64,000 bases of DNA from Haliscomenobacter sp. Lineage in GTDB: Bacteria > Bacteroidota > Bacteroidia > Chitinophagales > Saprospiraceae. This document shows positions 53,837 through 61,071 of this stretch, one piece after another (the first letter of the stretch is position 1; each line of letters begins with the position of its first letter). Location of the stretch: positions 555,001 through 619,000 of the forward strand of contig JADJPL010000001.1 of assembly GCA_016713275.1 (NCBI GenBank), given 5' to 3'. Both the position numbers and the translations under genes were made by a program. The notes beneath the pieces were generated by a model. It did no database searches, was not told the DNA's origin, and saw only the letters and a program-made list of their open reading frames with translations.

Positions 53837-56533
53837 TTAAAATTTGATCTGGAAACTGATGTTTGGCGTAAAGCCTAACATTTCAAGCTCCGTGCCAGCC
53901 ACCGTGTTGACAGGGAGCTTGTTGCTTGGGGAAGACCCGTCGGGCGGGGTAAGGAAAGAATAGATGAACTGGCGGTATTTTACATTTTCGCGGTCTAAGA
54001 TATTGTACAGGCTGAGCCCGATTTTGGCTTCGGTATTTTTAATGGAAAAGGAATAATTGCCGTAAAGATCCATGCGGTGATAGTCTTCGAGATATTCCAG
54101 ACGAGAATCCGGGTCCAACACGGTCCGGTCGTTTTCCTGGTTGTTGAGCGCGGAAAGGTCGGTATACGGCCGTCCGCTGGCAAAGATGTAAGAGGCGCCA
54201 ACGTCGAATTTCCCCATGGTGTACTGCCCGTTCAGCTTCAGTTGATGGCGGCGGTCATTGGGAGAAGGAAACGGCTGGTTGCGGAAAATCTGGGGAAACG
54301 ACTGGGTCGACTTGCTTAGGGTATACGCCACCCACCAGGCATATTTCGTGGTTGATTTCTGGAGCAATACATCAACCCCCTTGGTCTTTCCTTCTCCTTT
54401 GAAAAGGACGTATTTGAAAGGGGCCGGTTTTCCGTCGATGGCAGGAAGCCCGGTGCGTTGCAGGGCATGCTCCATAACACCGTCTGTTGATTTGAGGTAA
54501 AACTCGACGTCCAGATCAAACCATGCATTTTTGTGCGAGAATCCAAGCATTGCGCTTTGGGTCGTGGCTATGGGGAAGCGGTCATCGCTGAGCACCCAAT
54601 ATTGGAAACTCCGGCCAAAGCGGTCTTCGTGAGTAAGCTGGCGGACAAATTGCTGGTAAAGCCCAAATGACCCTTTCAGGTGCAGCGATTCCTCCGCTTT
54701 CAGATCCAGGTAAATGCGGGGCGACCAATACGATTTTCCATCGAATGCGGTGTGCCGGAGCCCAAGGTTCAGAGAAAGCGGACCCAGCGTTTTGCCGGAT
54801 TGGTACTGGGCGTAGAGCGCGTGCTGAGGCGCCCATTTATTTCCATTGAGCGGGCTTCGGCTGTCTTCAAACACCTGGAACCGCACGTGGCTGAAAACGC
54901 CCTGGTATCCCATGTCAATGGTTTGATCGCGAGGGAGAGCCCAGGTGTTTTTTGCGTGCACGTTGGTTTCTTCCACCAAATTGAAGTGGGTATTGGAGAA
55001 TTGGGTCCTTACGGAATCGATTTGGTTCTGCACTTTGGAGAATTCCGATCCGATCCGGGTTTCATTCTGGTATTTGGATTGGGCCAGAACCAATTGAGAT
55101 TTAAAAGATGGAGCCCATTGCTGATTCCAGGAAAGGCTGGCCCCTTCGTTTTGCCAATGGGCATTTTCCACGTATTCTTCTTGGAAATAGAGGGTATTTC
55201 TTCGGAGCAAGGGGTAGATTTTGCGGTCGAAATCGTAGGCGAACTGGTCGTTTCCCCGGAAGTAACTCGCCAGAAGGCGGGTATTGGAGGAAGGCTGCCA
55301 GGTCCATTTCAGGTTGGCATCGTAGAAGCGGAAATTAGGTTGCTGGGTGCTGACGGTTTTTGCGGAGGTAGCATTTGGTCCGAGGTTCAGAAAAACCTCG
55401 CTGGTATTAGGATCGACTTTGCTAAACAGGCTGCTTTCGCCCAGATCCTGGTTGGTGGTGCGAGGGCCGAGCAGCAGGCTCATATTTTTGGCGATAGGAG
55501 CTTCCAGGACGGCGTTGGAGGTCAGGATGTTCAAGTCGGTTACTCCCTGCCAGCCCTCCTGGCGCATGGGCTGGGTGCGCATGTCAATAATCGCCGAGGT
55601 GCGGCCGCCATATTCTGCGGGAAAGGCATTTTTATAAATTTTAACCTGATCGACGATATTGGGATTGACGATGCTGAAAATTCCGAAGAAGTGGGTGACG
55701 TTGTACAGGGTCATTCCATCCAGAAGCACCAGGTTTTCATCCCCATTGCCGCTTCGCACGCTCAAATCCGCGGAGAGATCGTCGGAAGCGTTCATGCCGG
55801 GCAGCATCTGTAAGCCCCGGAAGATGTCTTTTCCGCCGACGAAGAAGCTCATGGTCGCCAGGGGAGAAATCCGGAGCGTAGACCCATCTTTGCCCGGTTG
55901 CTGGGAGATCAGCGGCGCTTTTTCTTTGACCACGATTCCGGGGAGTTTCTCCACCCTGGGGGAGAGCCGGATATTCAGATCGCCAGGCGGATTCTTTGAA
56001 TCCAGCGTCAATTTACGGGGCTGATAACCGATATACTGGACCTGAATGCTTCCCGGTACGCCCTCCTTTATGGGAACCCGGCAACGGAAGCGGCCACTTT
56101 CGTCGGTAGCCACGCCGTCGGATTCCGAATAGAGCACATGGGCGTATGGAAGAGGGACGCCGCTCCAGTTGTCGGTAACCCGGCCCTCGATGTCCAGAAA
56201 GGAGACCGTTTCCTCCGGAGCATGGTATTCTTTGCGCACCAACACCTGCCCGGGAGCCGGGATCTGGTACACTAGCCCGGCGCCTTCGAAGAGTTGATCC
56301 AGGGCTTCTTTAAGTTCCTTCGCTTGAACCTGACGGGTTATCCTTACCGGAGAGACGGCGTCTTCGTCGAAGGCGAATTTGACGTGGAATTTTTTTTCGA
56401 GGAGCAGGAAAATGTCGCTCAGCGGTTTTTGATCGAACGATTCGTTCAGAATATACCTGCCCTGTCCTTGCAACAGGGTTGACAAGAAGAGGTACAACAG
56501 CAAAACAAACCCCCATTTACTGCACATGTGCAT
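53837..56533 (-). CDS. TonB-dependent receptor with STN signalling domain
   Basis: An 898-residue outer-membrane receptor. After the signal peptide comes a secretin/TonB short N-terminal (STN) domain (about 25-100; FDQKPLSDIFLLLEKKF, ELKEALDQLFEGAGL), a carboxypeptidase-regulatory-like domain (about 112-200; IEGRVTDNWSGVPLPYAHV), a plug (GKDIFRGLQMLPGM, EYGGRTSAIID), and a C-terminal barrel ending in PNISFQIKF. The STN domain is the FecA-type part that touches a FecR protein, so this is a transducing receptor. The ligand is unknown. It is the last gene of a leftward unit: sigma factor, lipoprotein, FecR, receptor, with 3 bases to fecR. Confidence 0.93.
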   Translation of the reverse strand: MHMCSKWGFVLLLYLFLSTLLQGQGRYILNESFDQKPLSDIFLLLEKKFHVKFAFDEDAVSPVRITRQVQAKELKEALDQLFEGAGLVYQIPAPGQVLVRKEYHAPEETVSFLDIEGRVTDNWSGVPLPYAHVLYSESDGVATDESGRFRCRVPIKEGVPGSIQVQYIGYQPRKLTLDSKNPPGDLNIRLSPRVEKLPGIVVKEKAPLISQQPGKDGSTLRISPLATMSFFVGGKDIFRGLQMLPGMNASDDLSADLSVRSGNGDENLVLLDGMTLYNVTHFFGIFSIVNPNIVDQVKIYKNAFPAEYGGRTSAIIDMRTQPMRQEGWQGVTDLNILTSNAVLEAPIAKNMSLLLGPRTTNQDLGESSLFSKVDPNTSEVFLNLGPNATSAKTVSTQQPNFRFYDANLKWTWQPSSNTRLLASYFRGNDQFAYDFDRKIYPLLRRNTLYFQEEYVENAHWQNEGASLSWNQQWAPSFKSQLVLAQSKYQNETRIGSEFSKVQNQIDSVRTQFSNTHFNLVEETNVHAKNTWALPRDQTIDMGYQGVFSHVRFQVFEDSRSPLNGNKWAPQHALYAQYQSGKTLGPLSLNLGLRHTAFDGKSYWSPRIYLDLKAEESLHLKGSFGLYQQFVRQLTHEDRFGRSFQYWVLSDDRFPIATTQSAMLGFSHKNAWFDLDVEFYLKSTDGVMEHALQRTGLPAIDGKPAPFKYVLFKGEGKTKGVDVLLQKSTTKYAWWVAYTLSKSTQSFPQIFRNQPFPSPNDRRHQLKLNGQYTMGKFDVGASYIFASGRPYTDLSALNNQENDRTVLDPDSRLEYLEDYHRMDLYGNYSFSIKNTEAKIGLSLYNILDRENVKYRQFIYSFLTPPDGSSPSNKLPVNTVAGTELEMLGFTPNISFQIKF

Positions 56534-56536
56534 TAC

Positions 56537-57526
56537 TTATTCAACGTTCACGACCTTGCCTTCGCGCTTAGTATCTAACTGCATTGGCCAGCACACTTTA
56601 TACAAGGCGCTATCCAGGTTGCGTAATTCAAAAAAAGTGGTAGTTTTCCTACGTAGTATTTCCGGGGTGGTTTTTATTTCCACATCATACTGGCGGGAGA
56701 TCTCTAAAAACACCTCTTTCAGGGTGGCATCCTGAAAATAAAATTTTCCTTCTCTCCAGGTAGCAGTAAGTTCGGGGTTGTAATCCGCTGGAGGAGTCAG
56801 CGCTCCGGAAGCGAAGTCAATCCGGGTAGATTGCCCTGGATTTAAGACTTGCTTGCTTCCGTTTTGGTTGGTTACCCGCACCTTGCCGGTGAAGCAATCG
56901 ACCTCAAAATAGCCTTCCCGGGCTTTCACATTAAAACTGGTGCCTAAGACCTCTACTTCGCCCAAAGAGGTTTCCACGATAAAGGGTTCGCCTTTTTCCA
57001 CCTGAAAAAAGGCCTCTCCTTCGAGGTGCACCCGGCGTTCTTTTTTCCAGGTTTTGGGCTGGTAGGTGAGTTCGGTAGCGGCGTTTACGTTAACGCGGGA
57101 GCCATCCGGCAAATCGAGCGCCAATTGCTGGGCGTTTTCGGTGAAAACAACTTTGGTAGGGTTGTAGGCCAGGAAAAACCAAACAAGCAGCGCAGCCGAC
57201 GCGGCAGCGGCATAGGGGAGGAGCCGGCGAACAAGCGGCGTACGCGTAGTTTTCAGCGGCTTTATCGTCGCGTCCTCGGTTTGAGCCTGGATGGCGCTCC
57301 AGATATTGGAAAGGGTTTCCGGAGCGGGTTCTTCTTCCCGGACCCGATAGGCCAGCACGAGGCGCCGGGCTTGCGCGATATCCTCTGCGCGGTCCGGATG
57401 GTCGGACAACCACCGTTGCCAGGCAACGGCAGCTTCGCCATCACCTGTACGCACCCAGCGGATGAAGGAGGGCTCCTGGGCAAAGTCCAGAGCCGAAAAA
57501 TGGGCGTAGTTGTCATCCATACGCAT
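56537..57526 (-). CDS. FecR family anti-sigma / sigma regulator
   Basis: A 329-residue inner-membrane regulator. A cytoplasmic N-terminal part (about 1-90) is followed by one membrane helix (YAAAASAALLVWFFLAYN), a periplasmic FecR domain (about 120-215; LDLPDGSRVNVNAATELTY, GEAFFQVEKGEPFIVE, EVLGTSFNVKAREG) and a C-terminal DUF4974-like domain (FYFQDATLKEVFLEISRQYDVEI) that resembles the STN domain of the receptor. It relays ligand binding at the receptor to the sigma factor encoded upstream. Normal length and intact. Confidence 0.93.
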   Translation of the reverse strand: MRMDDNYAHFSALDFAQEPSFIRWVRTGDGEAAVAWQRWLSDHPDRAEDIAQARRLVLAYRVREEEPAPETLSNIWSAIQAQTEDATIKPLKTTRTPLVRRLLPYAAAASAALLVWFFLAYNPTKVVFTENAQQLALDLPDGSRVNVNAATELTYQPKTWKKERRVHLEGEAFFQVEKGEPFIVETSLGEVEVLGTSFNVKAREGYFEVDCFTGKVRVTNQNGSKQVLNPGQSTRIDFASGALTPPADYNPELTATWREGKFYFQDATLKEVFLEISRQYDVEIKTTPEILRRKTTTFFELRNLDSALYKVCWPMQLDTKREGKVVNVE

Positions 57527-57559
57527 CTTGGGTATCCTGATTGCCAGGCCTCGTTTGGT

Positions 57560-58030
57560 TTATTTAAACAATTCGTCCAGGTATTTGCTTCTCGTCTGTG
57601 CGTTGTAGGTCATCCTGCAGTCCGAGGTGCCGCTTTGCATCATACTGACACAGGTTCCATCGGGGTTCTGATCCTCCAGATGGCGCCTGTCCAGCACGCA
57701 ATGGCCGAGTTCGTGAAAGATGACGTATTCTTTTTCCCAATAGGTGGCTTTATTCCAGAAAGCCGCATCGATGGTCACGAAATTTCCCGATTCGGAGGCT
57801 TGCTCGCAACGGCCCAATACCTGGGTTCCCTCAATATCTTCAATGACGCCGTTCACCCTGATCATATCCAGGGATTTTCCCCTGAGCAAAGCTTCTTCCA
57901 CGAAGCTGTCGAAATAGGGCTGCAACTCGGTTTGAACAAAAAACTCAGTGACTTCGTCTTTCGAACAGGAAGAAACCAGTAAAACCGCCACGGCAACCGC
58001 CAAATACGAACGAAAAGGAAACCGCTTCAT
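57560..58030 (-). CDS. putative metzincin-like zinc-protease lipoprotein
   Basis: A 156-residue lipoprotein (lipobox SSC, Cys22) with HELGHCVLDRRH near residue 108 and a possible Met-turn VSMMQSG further on, as in metzincin-type peptidases, though the third His is one position later than in HExxHxxGxxH. There is no large prodomain. It is placed between the sigma factor and fecR, an unusual position that suggests it works with this signalling unit, perhaps by cleaving a component. ATG at 58030 is chosen since it starts the signal peptide; 58042 adds four residues. Confidence 0.72.
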   Translation of the reverse strand: MKRFPFRSYLAVAVAVLLVSSCSKDEVTEFFVQTELQPYFDSFVEEALLRGKSLDMIRVNGVIEDIEGTQVLGRCEQASESGNFVTIDAAFWNKATYWEKEYVIFHELGHCVLDRRHLEDQNPDGTCVSMMQSGTSDCRMTYNAQTRSKYLDELFK

Positions 58031-58144
58031 GCTGACATTCATTAATTGCTATCAATTCTCCGCTTCGAAAACCCTTTGTGGCGCCGGGCAGAGCTATGCA
58101 TTCTATTAGCAAAAGCCGGCACCGGTCCTTTTGTACTCAAAAAA

Positions 58145-58717
58145 TCAGGACAATTTTACCCACAGCATCCATAAAAAACCGATGATCAGCAAAAGCATCG
58201 CATCCCGGAGGGCTTCCAGTGCCCGGAATGCGAGGTTTCTGGCCGATTGGTAGTTAAGGTCCATGATCTCGGCGATCTGATTATAATCGAGATCGGAATA
58301 GTACTTCAGATAAAGGATCTCTTGCTGCCTTTTGGTAAGCCCCTCCAATGCTTTTTGGAGTTGGAGGCGTTGTTCGGCTTCCGTTTCTTCTCCGATGAGC
58401 TCCTGCTCGATATCAAACACGGCAGAGAACAGGCCTTCTTCCGGCTCTTTGCTGCTCAGTCTGGAACCGGAAACGGCGCGAATGACCTTCCGGCGCAGGG
58501 CCACAAAGAGGTACTTTCGGATAGAATCTGTATTTCCAAGGCCTTCCCTGTTTTTCCATAATTCGATAAACAAGTCTTGAAGGCTGTCTTCGACGAGCTG
58601 GCTGTCTGCGGAGAATTTTCGGCCGTATTTAAGCAGCACAGAAGCGTGGTCCGCATAGATGCGTTCCAGTGCAGCTTTTTTTCCAGCTTTTAAATCGCTC
58701 CACAAATGATTGTCCAT
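58145..58717 (-). CDS. ECF-type RNA polymerase sigma factor with C-terminal hydrophobic tail
   Basis: A 190-residue Bacteroidota sigma-70 of the ECF type: region 2 in LLKYGRKFSADSQLVEDSLQDLFIELW (about 30-60) and region 4 in LTKRQQEILYLKYYSDLDYNQIAEIMDLNYQSARNLAFRAL (about 125-165). After region 4 the last 20 residues (about 171-190) form a hydrophobic segment, LLLIIGFLWMLWV, which could anchor the protein in the membrane. It is the first gene of the leftward sigma-lipoprotein-FecR-receptor unit, divergent from the repeat lipoprotein. Confidence 0.9.
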   Translation of the reverse strand: MDNHLWSDLKAGKKAALERIYADHASVLLKYGRKFSADSQLVEDSLQDLFIELWKNREGLGNTDSIRKYLFVALRRKVIRAVSGSRLSSKEPEEGLFSAVFDIEQELIGEETEAEQRLQLQKALEGLTKRQQEILYLKYYSDLDYNQIAEIMDLNYQSARNLAFRALEALRDAMLLLIIGFLWMLWVKLS

Positions 58718-58802
58718 GAGTTAATTGTGTATTAAAAAAGCAAGAAGGTGTATTTTTTTTCGAATAAAGCGAGTACAAAATACAAAAAGGGAACTTACCC
58801 CA

Positions 58803-59996
58803 ATGAACAACAAAATTAACAAACCCAAAATTGTTCCCATCATGTTGAACCGCATCTTAAAATTTGGAATCCTTGCCGCTTTCAGCGCGCTGTTTGTGTT
58901 TACTTCCTGCGAAAAAGAGGAAGAAGTCCTCGTGGAGGATTTTGGCCCTACCGATGAAACCTTATTCAATGGGCGCGGCCCTGAAACCCGCGGTATGCGC
59001 GGCCCTGGCGACCGTTGCTTCGAACTGGTATTCCCTGTGATTGTTGAATTCCCGAACGGAAACACGACCGAAGTGGCGGACAAAGCAGCCTATGCCGAGG
59101 TGATCAAAACCTGGCGCCAGGCCAACCCTAAAGCCAAACAGCACCCGAAAATCGCGTTCCCTTACGAAGTGATGTTGAAGGATGGCACCCTCGCCACCAT
59201 CGAAAGCCTGGAAGACCTGAAAGACATTCTGGAAGACTGCCTTCCCAACCGCCGTCCGCACCTGAAGGCTTGCTACGATCTGGTATTCCCGGTAACGATC
59301 AAATTCCCCGACAGCACAACGGCTGTAGCTAATAGCGGCGAAGAATTCAAGGATCTGCTCCAGTCCTGGAGAGATGCCAACCCAGATGCCGAAGGCCATC
59401 CGGTGATTGTGTTCCCTTATGAAGTGGCCCTGCCCGACGGAACGACCGTAACGGTAGAAAGCTTGGCGGATGTGCGTGAACTCATCCACGCGTGCAAAGA
59501 AAAACGCACCCACTTTCCTCCTTGCTTCCACATCGTATACCCGGTAACGGTGGTGTTCCCCGGCGGTAGCGAACTCGAAGTAGCCGACCGCGAAGCGTTC
59601 CTCAAAGCCGTTCGCGAATGGCGCAGCAACAACCCCAACGTAGAAGACCGCCCCACCATCAAGTTTCCGTATGAAGTGATGCTTCGCGACGGGTCGACGG
59701 CAACCGTAAACAACGAAGAGGAACTAAAGGCGCTGATCCAGGATTGCAAGCCTGCGCCCAAGTGCTTCGTCCTCCAGTTCCCCGCACCGGTTAAATTGCC
59801 GAACGGCACGGTCGTTGTCGCTAACAGCGCCCAGGAATTGGACCGCATCATGCACCAGTGGAAAAAAGAACACCGATTCAGCCGCGAACTCCCTCATGTG
59901 GCATTCCCGCATAAGGTAAAACTGCAGGACGGTACCGTGGTAACGGTGAACAGCAAAGAAGAACTGGAACAAATTATCAAAACTTGCCGGGGCTAG
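58803..59996 (+). CDS. lipoprotein with four exact-length 75-residue Cys-bounded repeats
   Basis: A 397-residue predicted lipoprotein (lipobox TSC, Cys36) of no recognised family. Four repeats each span exactly 75 residues from one Cys to another: 72-146, 157-231, 241-315 and 321-395. Each repeat holds two related halves 42 residues apart, of the form FPVxVxFPxG and FPYEVxLxDGT followed by an acidic helix, so the protein has eight half-units. The paired end cysteines suggest a disulfide in each repeat. It is divergent from the ECF sigma gene with 85 bp between starts, which fits a surface or outer-membrane role under that sigma factor. A downstream Met (residue 15) is an alternative start. 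Two terminators follow. Confidence 0.8.
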   Translation: MNNKINKPKIVPIMLNRILKFGILAAFSALFVFTSCEKEEEVLVEDFGPTDETLFNGRGPETRGMRGPGDRCFELVFPVIVEFPNGNTTEVADKAAYAEVIKTWRQANPKAKQHPKIAFPYEVMLKDGTLATIESLEDLKDILEDCLPNRRPHLKACYDLVFPVTIKFPDSTTAVANSGEEFKDLLQSWRDANPDAEGHPVIVFPYEVALPDGTTVTVESLADVRELIHACKEKRTHFPPCFHIVYPVTVVFPGGSELEVADREAFLKAVREWRSNNPNVEDRPTIKFPYEVMLRDGSTATVNNEEELKALIQDCKPAPKCFVLQFPAPVKLPNGTVVVANSAQELDRIMHQWKKEHRFSRELPHVAFPHKVKLQDGTVVTVNSKEELEQIIKTCRG

Positions 59997-60007
59997 GATA
60001 TCCCCAC

Positions 60008-60050
60008 CTACCTGCAACTTCCTGAACCAAGGAGCTTGCAGGTAGTTTTT
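60008..60050 (+). terminator. intrinsic terminator of the repeat lipoprotein gene
   Basis: CTACCTGCAA pairs with TTGCAGGTAG across an inner TCCT/AGGA pairing, followed by TTTTT. Confidence 0.9.
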
Positions 60051-60089
60051 CCCATCATTTCCATGACAATCCAAAGTGTCTCAAGGGTT

Positions 60090-60114
60090 GCCTCGCATAT
60101 GCGGGGCCTTTTTT
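60090..60114 (+). terminator. second terminator after the repeat lipoprotein gene
   Basis: GCCTCGC-ATAT-GCGGGGC (one G-T pair) followed by CTTTTTT, 40 bases after the first terminator. Confidence 0.75.
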
Positions 60115-60123
60115 AAATGCAAA

Positions 60124-60219
60124 GGGGGCTGCCTCATAAGACCAATCTTTGCCACCGGCATGAAAAAAGAAACTATTTTTTGGTTGCCTTGGGCAAAAAC
60201 CGTCTTTTGATACAGCCCC
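60124..60219. repeat. MITE-like palindromic repeat, copy 3 (centre deleted)
   Basis: About 96 bp with ends GGGGGCTGCCTCATAAGACC and GTCTTTTGATACAGCCCC. Inner parts (AATCTTTGCCACCGGCATGA, TTGCCTTGGGCAAAAACCG) match copy 1 in the same orientation, but the AT-rich central hairpin is missing. It lies between the convergent repeat-lipoprotein and duplicated-domain genes. Confidence 0.82.
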
Positions 60220-60250
60220 GCCTTTGCATAAACACGTCTGTTCTTAAACG

Positions 60251-61003
60251 TTATAGCCTCCTGGCCCAGATCTCGTGCATTGGTTCTCCTGCAGAACTTT
60301 TCCCTTCGTGATGCCAGTCGCCGTCCGGCAGGCCGAACGAAAACTCGAGGCGCATACCCACCCGGGAATTGTCGCGGGAGAAAAACTCAAGCGACTCTAC
60401 ATATTTTCCGTCTTGTGCCGTATAGGTCCCGCCCCCGGTTCCCAGAAACTGTTTGGTTTGGGTATTGTAGGCAATCCATTGGAAGCGGGTTCCGGTGAGC
60501 AGTTTCATAGTTTTGCGGGGCACGTTGGTATCCCGCCTGCTGGTTTCTCCATCGCGGACTCTGCCTGCCATGAGCCAGGGCCCGGTGAGCTCGGTGCTCT
60601 GACCCGCGTCGATCGGTTTCCAACCGGGAAGGCTTGGCTTGCCGGCTTCAATTGGGCTAAGGGTAAGCCCGGCTTCTTCCGAAGCCCAGCTCCACGCCTC
60701 GGTTTGCCCCACTTGAGAGGAGTCGGCGGAATGAAATTCAAAGGTGAAGACCAGCTGGCTGCCGGTCATTTTCCAGCTTCCGCCCCGCGTATTCAGAAAA
60801 GCGCCATTGGCGGCCTGGTACTCCGTCCAGGAGAAATATTCGCCGCTGAACAACAAAACCTGCTTAACCTCCATGCCGGTAGTCGCAGTAAGCCGGGCCC
60901 AGGCGCCCTGTAAACCGCCTTTTATCGCGGGCGCCGCATGGCTGCTTTGTACAGCGAAAAGGCCAGCCAGAAAAAGAATGGTCCAATTTCGGGTTTTCAT
61001 CAT
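60251..61003 (-). CDS. secreted protein with two lipocalin-like repeats
   Basis: A 250-residue exported protein with a signal peptide ending at SSHA-AP (about residue 24). The rest appears as two homologous beta-rich halves: one with LTATTGMEVKQVLLFSGEYFSW and GAFLNTRGGSWKMTG, another with KLLTGTRFQWIAYNTQTKQF and LGTGGGTYTAQDGKYVESLEF. Both contain a GGxW/Y strand and a following FxSxDxSxVG motif (HSADSSQVG, FSRDNSRVG). The second half resembles Bacteroidota proteins annotated only as membrane or secreted protein. Ligand and role are unknown. Starts at 61003 and 61000 are equivalent. Confidence 0.75.
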   Translation of the reverse strand: MMKTRNWTILFLAGLFAVQSSHAAPAIKGGLQGAWARLTATTGMEVKQVLLFSGEYFSWTEYQAANGAFLNTRGGSWKMTGSQLVFTFEFHSADSSQVGQTEAWSWASEEAGLTLSPIEAGKPSLPGWKPIDAGQSTELTGPWLMAGRVRDGETSRRDTNVPRKTMKLLTGTRFQWIAYNTQTKQFLGTGGGTYTAQDGKYVESLEFFSRDNSRVGMRLEFSFGLPDGDWHHEGKSSAGEPMHEIWARRL

Positions 61004-61071
61004 GTTGCGTTTTTGGAATATAAACAAATCATCGAGGCAAAAAGACGAACGAAAGGGATACGCTCCGAGGT

